The notes under the pieces: generated by a model
Databases searched by the model: none
What the model was told of the DNA's origin: nothing
The model's input: the letters and a program-made list of their open reading frames with translations, nothing else
Assembly (NCBI GenBank): GCA_023489135.1
Contig: JAMDCE010000307.1
Coordinates: 1-7,918, forward strand
Origin: Chloroflexota bacterium
GTDB lineage: Bacteria > Chloroflexota > Chloroflexia > JAMDCE01
Direction: 5' to 3'
Length of the DNA: 7,918 nucleotides
Program-made: the position numbers and the translations under genes
In this document: one piece after another, positions 1 to 5,903 of the stretch
Numbering within the stretch: position 1 is the first letter of the stretch
How the letters are laid out: every line of letters starts with the position of its first letter

Positions 1-1520
1 TTGGCGGAGACTGGGCCGACCTCATTGACAATGGCGGTGACGGGCTTAGTGCTAAGGATGGTAGCAGAGCCAGCCCAGTTCCCCCCGAACCGGCCTCCCT
101 GGTAGTTGCCCCAGAAGCCGTTGGCTGGGATGTTGGCATTATCGGTAAGAACATTGGCGCCGGTGCTGTTGTAGTAGAGAACTTGGACGTTGGCCACGCC
201 TGCGCTGGTGTTTCTGATGCTGATGCCGGTGGTCCAGCCGCCGTAGGCGCTGTCAAGAATCACGGGAAGGTCGACGACTGCAGGACCTAACATCTGAAGC
301 TTGGTGACAAAGCCATCGGAGTGGCTGTCATTGATTGTGGTGTCAAAGGCGGCCGGAGTAGTGGGGAAGTCCGAAGACCCAGTGCCGCCAGTGACATAAG
401 CGGCGCCAGAGCTATCCACAGCAATACCACGTCCCTCGTCCCAATAACCTCCACCCAGATAGGTGGAGTAGACTGGTTGAGTCCCACTAGGGTTGAGCTT
501 GGTGACAAAGGCATCAGATTCGCCATTCCATGTAGGATCAAAGGCACCAGGAGTGGTGGGGTCCCATGGAGATGTGGTGAAGCCAGTGACGTAGGCAGCA
601 CCGGAACTATCTACTACTATGCCATAGCCGTAATGATAACCACTTCCACCCAGAAAGGTGGAGTAGAGAAGGTCAGTAGCGCTGAAAGCCGAAAGACCAG
701 AGTCGGGTTGCGAGGTTGAGAAGGGACGGATCACCACGTTACCATTCACCTCCGGGCCTTTCGCTGCCTGGGCTGCGATGGAACCATCGGTGCCCTGCAC
801 TTTCAGTCCAGGCACATCCAGGGTGCCTATAGCGGTCTTAACCTGAACGCGACCCTCCTTCACTTCTAGCGAATCAGCTCCTTCAACTCTCAAACGCACG
901 GCCTCAAGGTTGGCCTTTCTCTTCGTCACCATCCTCTGGACCAAGTGGCCATTCTCGCTCGTTACCTCGAGATCGATGCCTGGATAAATGTCGACATAGC
1001 GAACTCCACCCCATACCGGAACATCAGACTTCCACCGGCTCGAGTCGTTCCCGATGAAGTAGGACACGTGGGTCTCCAAGCGGTTGAAGGGCTCAATCCG
1101 GGGATGAGGATTGGCCCCGACGAAGCCCACCTTAAGGTTTACCCCTTTGCGCGGTGCCTGCTTGGTATCGGCAAGGGGGTCCGACTGCGGTCCGACTTTG
1201 GGCCCGAAAGCAGCAGGAGCTGGCTTTTCCATAACGCTATACCACAGAGCGTCGTCGTCCAGAAGGAGGTTAGCGTCGGCGCCCTGGACCCGGAAGCGCG
1301 CGCCCTGGTCGAACTGGCCAACGTTCTCGATGAACATGAGCGGCGTCTTGGCCAGATTGGCCGCGATCTTGGCCGAACTAGCGGGTTCGTTACCTCGCGT
1401 CTGAGGCACGGAGGCCAGGGCGGAACTGCTCTGGGCCAACGGGCCGGGCAGGGCCGTGAGGGGCGCAGACGACATCACCAGAGCGAGCAGCAGACCAGAA
1501 AGAACCCATCTCACGGTCAT
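1..1520 (-). CDS. Secreted SBBP-repeat (beta-propeller type) protein, 3' end outside window
   Basis: An open frame of 506 codons runs from ATG at 1520 to the left edge without a stop. The start has a strong AAGGAGG ribosome site 7-8 nt upstream. Residues 1-30 form a signal peptide (basic MTVR, hydrophobic core, small residues near AQ). Residues about 58-265 match the N-terminal domain usual in SBBP proteins (FIENVGQFD, then a VSYFIGNDSSRW stretch and a VDIYPGIDLEV stretch). Two SBBP repeats follow, at residues ~284-341 and ~349-407, each of the form YST(F/Y)LGG...VDSSGAAYVTG...FVTKL. Residues ~415-506 begin another beta-rich extracellular domain (TGISIRNTSAGVANVQVLYY). The family is exported or on the cell surface; its substrate or partner is unknown. 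No functional link to the neighbouring genes is visible. The family call is strong; the role is not known. Confidence 0.9.
   Translation of the reverse strand, partial: MTVRWVLSGLLLALVMSSAPLTALPGPLAQSSSALASVPQTRGNEPASSAKIAANLAKTPLMFIENVGQFDQGARFRVQGADANLLLDDDALWYSVMEKPAPAAFGPKVGPQSDPLADTKQAPRKGVNLKVGFVGANPHPRIEPFNRLETHVSYFIGNDSSRWKSDVPVWGGVRYVDIYPGIDLEVTSENGHLVQRMVTKRKANLEAVRLRVEGADSLEVKEGRVQVKTAIGTLDVPGLKVQGTDGSIAAQAAKGPEVNGNVVIRPFSTSQPDSGLSAFSATDLLYSTFLGGSGYHYGYGIVVDSSGAAYVTGFTTSPWDPTTPGAFDPTWNGESDAFVTKLNPSGTQPVYSTYLGGGYWDEGRGIAVDSSGAAYVTGGTGSSDFPTTPAAFDTTINDSHSDGFVTKLQMLGPAVVDLPVILDSAYGGWTTGISIRNTSAGVANVQVLYYNSTGANVLTDNANIPANGFWGNYQGGRFGGNWAGSATILSTKPVTAIVNEVGPVSA
300..671 (-). repeat. Two tandem SBBP repeat units within the CDS
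   Basis: Two units of about 58 residues, at 498-671 and 300-476, show the same order of motifs: YST(F/Y)LGG, VDSSGAAYVTG, PTTP(G/A)AFD, and DAFVTKL or DGFVTKL. They are similar at the DNA level too (for example the VDSSGAAYVTG codons). Repeats of this kind expand and contract by recombination. Only two are present, fewer than in many family members. Confidence 0.85.
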
Positions 1521-1568
1521 TCGCTCTTCCTCCTTGACGTTCCTAATTGTTTCGCCAAATTGGCGTGG

Positions 1569-1588
1569 AAGTCCGACGCAAGTCCGAC
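1569..1588 (-). promoter_or_regulatory. 9-bp direct repeat, 11-bp period, upstream of the SBBP gene
   Basis: AAGTCCGAC occurs at 1569-1577 and again at 1580-1588 (GTCGGACTT on the gene strand). The period of 11 bp is one helical turn, and the pair sits about 50-70 bp upstream of the start codon at 1520. This layout suits an activator or repressor binding two tandem half-sites. The regulator is unknown, and the site is inferred from repetition and position only. Confidence 0.35.
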
Positions 1589-1681
1589 CAGAGCGAAGGA
1601 TTGTCCCTTGGCCTGCGCGAAGGCTTGAACTGAAAGAGCCTAGTCCTAGACCAGGGCTGAGTCGCGGAGATCAAATCGGCC

Positions 1682-1766
1682 GGGCCTTCCCGGTCAAGAA
1701 GCTCGAGGTTCAGAGGCCGAGTCCGGGGAAGGCCCATGACAGCGGGGTGGTCACTCGCCCCGGACT
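1682..1766. repeat. Two overlapping inverted repeats sharing one arm
   Basis: GGGCCTTCCCGG (1682-1693) is complementary, with one bulged base, to CCGGGGAAGGCCC (1723-1735). The overlapping segment AGTCCGGGG (1720-1728) is also a perfect complement of CCCCGGACT (1758-1766). Both loops are 29 nt. The middle segment can pair left or right but not both, as in attenuators. No T-tract follows either stem, so a regulatory role is speculation. Confidence 0.45.
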
Positions 1767-1977
1767 TGGCTCGGACATCTAATCGCCGTGCCGGAACTGG
1801 TTCTCGAGGACGCAGAAGCTGAACGCTGTAGCAGTGATCGTGGGCCAGGCAAGTGCCTATTAGACAATCATATTGTATGCCGCCGGTCAATAGGCGCCGG
1901 CCTGTTCGGTCACGAGGCGGTGGTCGGGGAGGGAGAAGCAGTCGCCGGACTTGGTCAGTTAGTTGGTCTTACTGGGC

Positions 1978-2148
1978 GTGAAAGTAGAGGGTACCCTAAA
2001 GTTTCCTTCCTTCCGATCCGCGCACTACTCTCGGCTGGCCACTGATGAGGAAGCCAGGGCTCGCTGTCACAAAGCTTACCGCAAAGCGGCGCGGCTGCTC
2101 TCAAAGAGCGAAGCGGGCGAGCTGATAGAATACGTGCAGCGGGCGTAG
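1978..2148 (+). CDS. Small hypothetical protein (doubtful)
   Basis: A 56-codon frame with GTG at 1978 (TTG at 1963 also possible) ends in TAG at 2148. The C-terminal part, from TDEEARARCHK onward, is a charged, amphipathic, helix-forming sequence that looks like real protein rather than a shadow frame. No clear Shine-Dalgarno precedes either start, and the N-terminal 20 residues are unremarkable. The frame may be the end of a gene whose front has been lost. It is followed closely by a hairpin at 2169-2200. I do not recognise the family. Confidence 0.3.
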   Translation: MKVEGTLKFPSFRSAHYSRLATDEEARARCHKAYRKAARLLSKSEAGELIEYVQRA

Positions 2149-2158
2149 TATGGGTACG

Positions 2159-2200
2159 AAAAACGGAAGGAGGGGAGACCCGCCATTGGGCCTCCCCCTC
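2159..2200 (-). terminator. Hairpin terminator after the toxin-antitoxin genes
   Basis: Arms 2169-2181 and 2188-2200 pair over 13 positions, with 10 Watson-Crick pairs, one wobble and two mismatches, around a GCCATT loop. Read on the minus strand, the stem is followed after five bases by TTTTT (2163-2159), which fits a Rho-independent terminator about 20 bp past the toxin stop. On the plus strand there is no T-run, so it would end the small ORF only poorly. Confidence 0.6.
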
Positions 2201-2221
2201 TATTAGGCTTTATTGCCTCAC

Positions 2222-2581
2222 CTACGTATGAATCCTTAATCGTTTCTTTCCAACCTCGACAAAGAAAGTGCTGACCTTACCCGATACGAATTGGTCGTAA
2301 TGCTCCTCTATTTCCGTAATGTCTTCTTTCAACCGTCCGCGCGCATTCTTCTCTCGGCACGTAAACGTTATTAGCCCAGCGGCGCACCTGCTTGAAAGGG
2401 GCCGGAAATGCCGATGATTGAACGTGACAACAATGGCACCAACTCTCGAAGCACCTTCGACTATGACCGGATCAGGTGTCTCCGGACCAAACAACTCGGA
2501 AACAAACTGAACCTTGTGGCCCCTTCCCTGAAAATACCTCCATACGTCGGGTGGCACATTCTGATCCATAAGCAAATGCAT
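2222..2581 (-). CDS. DUF5615 PIN-like toxin of a type II toxin-antitoxin pair
   Basis: This 119-residue protein is a likely ribonuclease toxin paired with the DUF433 gene just upstream. The start MHLLMDQNVPPDVWRYF matches the opening of DUF5615 PIN-like proteins, with the first acidic residue at Asp6. GRGHKVQFVSEL and the acidic ETPDPVIVEGA stretch (Glu34, Asp37, Glu42) follow. The third motif is VVTFNHRHF (52-59). Most relatives have T-x-D-x-D-F there, so the metal-binding aspartates are replaced by Asn/His. The toxin may be weak, or may use a TWNxxH-like variant of the site. An ATG at 2602 directly abuts the antitoxin stop (TGAATG) and would add seven residues. I prefer the ATG at 2581, which has GAGG nearby upstream and gives the usual family N-terminus. 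Toxin activity is inferred from the family and the pairing. Confidence 0.8.
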   Translation of the reverse strand: MHLLMDQNVPPDVWRYFQGRGHKVQFVSELFGPETPDPVIVEGASRVGAIVVTFNHRHFRPLSSRCAAGLITFTCREKNARGRLKEDITEIEEHYDQFVSGKVSTFFVEVGKKRLRIHT

Positions 2582-2602
2582 AACGGGCGCCTCATGGCCC
2601 AT

Positions 2603-3250
2603 TCATCCAACTCTTCGGTGCACCCGAGAACGCTCGAATTCAATCGCCGCCTTCACATCCTGTGGGGTCAGAACTGGATAATCTTCCAGGATCTCCTCGC
2701 TGCTATAGCCATCGACATGCAGATTCCAGATCGTTTGCGTAGGAATGCGCGTGCCCTTCAAGACTGGCTCATTGTGCATAACATAGCGATTACGCACAAT
2801 CTGGCCGGCATCCTCGATCGACCTGTCGCGCAGCTTCTGTGCCCTGGTGGCCACGTCGTGCGCCACACGGTCCATTTCAACGAACAATACACTCTGTCCA
2901 AGTTGCTGCCCGCTCATCATGGCCTGAGTCTCTTGGTCTCTGTAGAAAACCGCGTTTCCCACTACATAGAAAGCGACCTCAGACCAGGGAGCGGTATATT
3001 TCTTACCTAGATACTCCCCGATCTCACGAAGGCGCTGCAGAGGAACCCTGTGTTCGTTCCTCAAGATGCCAATAACACGAAGACTGACTACATCTCGGAA
3101 GGAGTAAACCCGGGAAAAGGCACCGCGGCGCGTAGTTCGGAACTCGGGCCCCAGGAACCCGGTCCGGTCCCAGTAGGTCAATTGCCTTTGACTCAAGCCG
3201 GTTAGTTGGCAGACCTGGCCTGCGCTAAACGCAATGATGGGAGGCAGCAT
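2603..3250 (-). CDS. MerR-type HTH / DUF433 antitoxin
   Basis: This 215-residue protein is the presumed antitoxin and autoregulator of the module. Residues ~7-85 form a MerR-like winged HTH (FSAGQVCQLTGLSQRQLTYW, then RVYSFRDVVSLRVIGIL). Residues ~150-208 are a DUF433 domain (EPVLKGTRIPTQTIW, then GYSSEEILEDYPVLTPQDVKAAIEFE). DUF433 proteins pair with DUF5615 PIN-like toxins, and such a toxin follows with no gap. Fusion to a DNA-binding head fits control of its own promoter by the complex. ATG at 3250 is preceded by AGAGGT at the right distance, and a promoter lies about 105 bp upstream. The family call is strong. Confidence 0.87.
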   Translation of the reverse strand: MLPPIIAFSAGQVCQLTGLSQRQLTYWDRTGFLGPEFRTTRRGAFSRVYSFRDVVSLRVIGILRNEHRVPLQRLREIGEYLGKKYTAPWSEVAFYVVGNAVFYRDQETQAMMSGQQLGQSVLFVEMDRVAHDVATRAQKLRDRSIEDAGQIVRNRYVMHNEPVLKGTRIPTQTIWNLHVDGYSSEEILEDYPVLTPQDVKAAIEFERSRVHRRVG

Positions 3251-3355
3251 AGAGTACCTCTATTCTGATGGCGACACCGGTACTACACAGAACGCTGGGT
3301 GGGGACATTTCGCATTTGAGAGAACCCGATTGGCAACTCCACCAGTTCAACAGTG

Positions 3356-3384
3356 ATCATATCATACTAGCCCTTGTATGGCAA
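3356..3384 (-). promoter_or_regulatory. Sigma70-type promoter for the toxin-antitoxin operon
   Basis: On the minus strand TTGCCA (3384-3379) and TATGAT (3361-3356) are separated by 17 bp. This is near-consensus and gives a leader of about 100 nt before the antitoxin ATG. A second TATGAT overlaps at 3366-3361 but has the wrong spacing for this -35. The promoter stands next to the start of the recombinase remnant, so the module may have displaced the front of that gene. Confidence 0.6.
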
Positions 3385-3399
3385 CGCTCAATCTGATTG

Positions 3400-3528
3400 A
3401 TGGTCCAGGAGCTTCAGAAGCATTCTCAGATCAGCCTGACGATGGATAGCTATAGCCACGTATTGCCGACGATGCTGGAAGAGGCTGCTGGGCAGAGGTT
3501 GACAGCCGCTTTAAGTGCAAATAGGTGA
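3400..3528 (+). pseudogene. Tyrosine recombinase (phage-type integrase) C-terminal remnant
   Basis: A 42-residue frame ends in TGA at 3528 and reads KHSQISLTMDSYSHVLPTML in its core. This matches the end of phage-type integrases, usually LGHSSIS-T-DTYSHVLP. It keeps the His of the GHS motif (here KHS) and the nucleophile Tyr in DSYSH, followed by the usual EEAA tail. The upstream catalytic Arg, Lys and HxxR motifs and the whole DNA-binding half (about 300 residues) are missing; a TGA lies two codons before the ATG. It is therefore a dead remnant. It points toward the adjacent tRNA fragment, as integrase genes often do toward their attachment site. Confidence 0.8.
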
Positions 3529-3585
3529 CCAATGGGCGCGGAAATCTGGCACCTCTAGCGTCATCTCTAAAGAGGGCAAAATAAT

Positions 3586-3621
3586 AGCCGCTAGTGGGGG
3601 ATGTCACCCTATCTAGCGGCT
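3586..3621. terminator. Bidirectional Rho-independent terminator
   Basis: The perfect 9-bp arms AGCCGCTAG (3586-3594) and CTAGCGGCT (3613-3621) enclose an 18-nt loop that can extend the stem through its GGG/CCC bases. On the plus strand TTTTCTG follows, terminating the integrase remnant. On the minus strand ATTATTTTG follows, about 16 nt beyond the CCA end of the tRNA fragment, where a native tRNA terminator would sit. Confidence 0.75.
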
Positions 3622-3636
3622 TTTCTGTGGCTTATG

Positions 3637-3681
3637 TGGCGTCCCTGGAGGGACTCGAACCCCCGACCCATTGCCTAGAAG
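3637..3681 (-). tRNA. tRNA-Arg(UCU) 3' half, probable att site (not a functional tRNA)
   Basis: Read on the minus strand, this contains the anticodon loop CTTCTAG (anticodon TCT), the 3' anticodon strand GCAAT and the variable loop GGGTC. The T-arm GGGGG-TTCGAGT-CCCTC, acceptor 3' strand CAGGGAC, discriminator G and encoded CCA follow. The matching 5' half (GTCCCTG, D-arm, ATTGC) is absent from the sequence upstream of it. A tRNA cut at the anticodon loop is a classic attachment-site product of tyrosine recombinases, and a recombinase remnant lies 109 bp away. The fragment marks one end of an integrated element. The isoacceptor assignment relies on the loop and is fairly but not fully certain. 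Confidence 0.7.
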
Positions 3682-3685
3682 CTAT

Positions 3686-3723
3686 TTACCTCTAAGCGCT
3701 GTGCTTCACGCTCAGACAGGTAA
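3686..3723. repeat. Imperfect inverted repeat abutting the attachment site
   Basis: TTACCT (3686-3691) pairs with AGGTAA (3718-3723), and inside it AGCG (3695-3698) pairs with CGCT (3709-3712). It begins only five bases from the tRNA fragment, where the missing tRNA 5' half would be. It could be an arm or core site for recombinase or excisionase, or simply element DNA. Confidence 0.4.
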
Positions 3724-3797
3724 CCGTTTTTTGTCCAGTTATCTGCTCTTGAAACAGGCATTTCAGTGTCAGGACACGTTAGTTAACCAAAACACCC

Positions 3798-4580
3798 TCA
3801 CGTCTCTCGCGCGGGGCGCGGCGTCACAACATCTAGTGGCGCAGGAATCCTAAGATCCTGGATATCTCCACCAATCACGTATGGCCCATAACCACTAAGC
3901 GCACAAAGAACGCCGACAATAGCTAGGTAGAGACTGCGAAGAAGCGCGGCTTCGCCAAAGTCCTCGGGTGGTCGGAACTCCCAATCTGGGTTGCTCCAGA
4001 TCTCTGAAAAGACCTGACTAAGACGCTTTTGGAGTTCCACGAAAACAATTCGGCCCGGAGGAAAACCGTTGACATAGAGCCACCCGTTGCCACCTCTGAA
4101 TAGTTCCTCGCAATTATCCCGGGAATAGTCTCTTGTCCAGAAGTCTTCACTGGTCTGGAAATTGTCGGTCGCGTTTACGTATTTGCCTTTGTCATCCATA
4201 CCCTGAACGTTCCTGACGAACCAGAACTCTGGATGACACCCACCCTCCTCTTGGACATAACCGGCAATGTGGACGAGGTTGTGGAGTTTCTTCTCCTCGG
4301 GCAGCATTTCTGTTTCCAACTCCGCACCCAGCTGTTCAGCAAACTCGCGAAGGGTTCTGGCGCTCGATCCACCTCCGCTTCCTATGAAGTGCGGCATCCA
4401 GGATTCCATCCGGACTCCTCTCACTTCGTAGGATCCCGCGACGGAAAGACCAGCGTTTAGATGGGGAATTGCGAAAATCTTATCGCTAGTTCCGGCACTA
4501 GAGCCATCGTCGTAACTCAAGTTGGAATCGGCCAAGTGCAGGATACCATACGGATCAATATAGGTTGCTAACAGTGTCAC
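3798..4580 (-). CDS. Proteasome-like Ntn hydrolase (HslV/Anbu/beta-subunit fold)
   Basis: This 260-residue protein is a probable N-terminal threonine peptidase. GTG at 4580 has a perfect AAGGAGG 8 nt upstream and gives MTLLATYID. With Met removed, the order is Thr1, Asp17 (in LADSN) and Lys33 (in SDKIFAIP), exactly the numbering of the proteasome beta catalytic triad. GLSVAGS (43-49) matches the G-x-x-x-AG loop after Lys33. LVHIAGYVQEEGG...FWFVRNVQG (~101-126) and the final YVIGGDIQDLRI match later strands of the fold. A longer GTG start at 4646 would overlap the ubiquitin-like gene but depends on an 11-bp duplication, so I reject it. It follows the ubiquitin-like gene by 62 bp on the same strand, presumably one operon. 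No ATPase partner is seen. The fold and triad are read directly; substrate and assembly are unknown. Confidence 0.78.
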   Translation of the reverse strand: MTLLATYIDPYGILHLADSNLSYDDGSSAGTSDKIFAIPHLNAGLSVAGSYEVRGVRMESWMPHFIGSGGGSSARTLREFAEQLGAELETEMLPEEKKLHNLVHIAGYVQEEGGCHPEFWFVRNVQGMDDKGKYVNATDNFQTSEDFWTRDYSRDNCEELFRGGNGWLYVNGFPPGRIVFVELQKRLSQVFSEIWSNPDWEFRPPEDFGEAALLRSLYLAIVGVLCALSGYGPYVIGGDIQDLRIPAPLDVVTPRPARET

Positions 4581-4588
4581 CGGCCGCG

Positions 4589-4595
4589 CCTCCTT
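4589..4595 (-). promoter_or_regulatory. Shine-Dalgarno fixing the peptidase start
   Basis: AAGGAGG on the minus strand lies 8 nt before GTG 4580. It decides for the start that places Thr second, so that methionine removal exposes the nucleophile, as in HslV and Anbu. Confidence 0.8.
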
Positions 4596-4598
4596 ATC

Positions 4599-4620
4599 AG
4601 AGCCTTGATAGAGCCTTGAT
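4599..4620. repeat. 11-bp tandem duplication between the two operon genes
   Basis: AGAGCCTTGAT occurs twice in direct succession (4599-4609 and 4610-4620). Eleven is not a multiple of three, so any protein extension read through it would have changed frame when it arose. This argues that the segment is an untranslated spacer. Confidence 0.75.
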
Positions 4621-4642
4621 CCATTCTTAGCGGACCCAGACC

Positions 4643-5521
4643 TCACCCCTCCGCAGTACCGGGCTGCTGGCCGTCCACGGCCTTCTCGTTACCAGACGCG
4701 AGCTGGACATGGCTGCGCTCAGTTATCCGAGATTGTCGGTTCAATCGTGTACCGCCGCGTGGCCGACCCCGGTAGACCTGATCCAAAGACGGAACGCTTG
4801 CTATCAAGTCCTCGGCTCGGTGTTCATACCTTTTGGCCGCAACGAGAGCTATTAGGGCGAAAGCCAGCAGTAGTAAACCAATGATGATCAAAGGGGTCGT
4901 TATGACCGTAGGCCAAGAGGTCGACAAGTTAACAGCTATCCCCAAGAGGGAACCGAAAAACAGGAACGACACCTCCCTCCAAAACATCTGGTCTCCACGA
5001 TGTTCGCCCAACCTATACACGCTGGTAGAAGGAACCAGATTAACCTCCAACTCCTCATCACTGGGGACATTGACACGGGCGGTCAACTCCCTTGCGGGTG
5101 AACCTCCTCCTATCCCGCGTGAATGCCGCTCCTTGCCGGTTGTCGAGATTGCCGAGGATTCCGGCCTGTCCCGCTTCGCCGTCGGAGTCGAAGTCGAAAG
5201 GCGATTCCACAGCGGTGACCCCGTCACACTCATAACTGACACCTGGGCGGGCGTACTTACAGCCTGGGGTTGGAGCAGTAGCTCAAACGTGAGCGTATCA
5301 CCAGCTTTCACGCCAGCACTTGCCAGAGTTTCCTCATCCCGAAGTATCTTCCAAGACTCCACATGCGTTACCTGATATCTATAGAGACCCGAGGAGGAGG
5401 AAGGCAAGCCCAAGAGAGCCACGGCAGCTTGAACGACTTCTGCGACGTGTGATTCGCTCGGAACCTCAATTTCGCCGCTCCTGACCCCCGGGAAGTTGAT
5501 GGCAACCTTCATCATGAGCAT
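4643..5521 (-). CDS. Membrane-anchored ubiquitin-like (YukD/EsaB-type beta-grasp) protein
   Basis: This protein has 292 residues from ATG 5521, which has GGGGGA 7 nt upstream; GTG 5554 would add 11 residues. Residues ~4-85 have the ubiquitin-like pattern: strand MKVAINFPG, strand GEIEVPSES, helix HVAEVVQAAVALLGL, YRYQV, and a closing ETLASAGVKAGDTLTFELL, the usual L-x-x-x-G-V-x-x-G-D-x-L of YukD-like domains. There is no C-terminal Gly-Gly. A Ser/Pro-rich linker (~88-145) and a short VPSDEELEVNLVP segment lead to two membrane helices (~183-200 and ~206-229), then a basic 60-residue tail beginning KRYEHR. The positive-inside rule puts both the ubiquitin-like head and the tail in the cytoplasm. 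It precedes the proteasome-like peptidase in an apparent operon, which suggests it recruits or anchors that enzyme or its substrates. The fold is well supported; the role is inferred. Confidence 0.75.
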   Translation of the reverse strand: MLMMKVAINFPGVRSGEIEVPSESHVAEVVQAAVALLGLPSSSSGLYRYQVTHVESWKILRDEETLASAGVKAGDTLTFELLLQPQAVSTPAQVSVMSVTGSPLWNRLSTSTPTAKRDRPESSAISTTGKERHSRGIGGGSPARELTARVNVPSDEELEVNLVPSTSVYRLGEHRGDQMFWREVSFLFFGSLLGIAVNLSTSWPTVITTPLIIIGLLLLAFALIALVAAKRYEHRAEDLIASVPSLDQVYRGRPRGGTRLNRQSRITERSHVQLASGNEKAVDGQQPGTAEG

Positions 5522-5596
5522 AATGTATCCCCCAATCCGCCCCCCGTTGCCCACAAACTCAGTGCTTATTGTCCCTCGTGTTCGTCAGCGCTTAGG

Positions 5597-5811
5597 TTAC
5601 GCTGCCTCATCCGTGCCCGATTTCTTCACGCGTCCTGACTCAAGTTCCGCCAAGAAACGCCGCACTTCTGACTCACGTATCCGATACCCCGCCTTGGTCC
5701 CACCTGCCAGAAAGCCCTGGAGCTCGCACCCTTTGATCCACCGCCGCATCGCCTTCTCGCCAACGCCCAGTGGTGTGAGCCTTGTGCTACCGTGAGCAAC
5801 TTCCCATCCAT
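5597..5811 (-). pseudogene. Excisionase-like HTH protein, frameshifted
   Basis: ATG at 5811 begins MDGKLLTVAQ, the standard opening of excisionase/BldC-type HTH proteins. At about 5782 the homology moves to another frame, continuing RLTPLGVGEKAMRRWIKG, then FLAGGTKAGYRIRESEVRRFLAELE to TAA at 5597. Joined, this is a normal ~70-residue DNA-binding protein with recognition helix EKAMRRWI and wing GYRIRESE. In excisionases it directs recombination; stand-alone relatives regulate transcription. It ends 75 bp before the ubiquitin-like gene on the same strand, so it might have controlled that operon. The break may be a real mutation or an assembly indel. No slippery site for programmed shifting is seen. 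Confidence 0.7.
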
Positions 5812-5903
5812 GAAGAATTGTCTGCCCTCTCGGGTACGCTGCCCGACATCCGTAGACACCACGACTACCTTGGAGTTGATCGTCTATCCCTGGAGTGTCA
5901 ACC

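Larger units (their letters stand above)
1521..1977. other. Intergenic region without a supported gene
   Basis: About 450 bases upstream of the SBBP gene. Frames open here on both strands give arginine- and proline-rich translations with no recognisable motif, so I call none of them. What can be seen is a pair of 9-bp direct repeats and two mutually exclusive inverted repeats (listed separately). The 10-mer CCGGACTTGG occurs at 1760-1769 and again at 1946-1955. No convincing -35/-10 pair was found for the SBBP gene. Confidence 0.5.

Noticed and set aside
945..1628. Long plus-strand ORF (227 codons)
   Set aside because: It is antisense to the SBBP gene, which has a signal peptide, a ribosome site and family motifs; the translation of the plus frame has none.
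1970..1985. ACTGGGCGTGAAAG resembling a conserved 16S rRNA segment
   Set aside because: The flanking sequence does not continue the rRNA match; a short chance similarity.
2408..3010. Plus-strand ORF of 200 codons
   Set aside because: Shadow of the toxin and antitoxin genes on the other strand, both of which show clear domains.
3283..3360. 25-codon minus-strand ORF (MITVELVELP...) before the antitoxin
   Set aside because: Its ATG lies within the -10 element of the promoter, so it would not be in the transcript, and it has no ribosome site.
3637..3740. Complete or intron-containing tRNA gene
   Set aside because: No 5' acceptor strand (GTCCCTG), D-arm or 5' anticodon strand could be found upstream; only the 3' half is present.
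4833..5375. Plus-strand ORF of 180 codons
   Set aside because: Shadow of the ubiquitin-like gene; Ser/Arg-rich with no motif or ribosome site.
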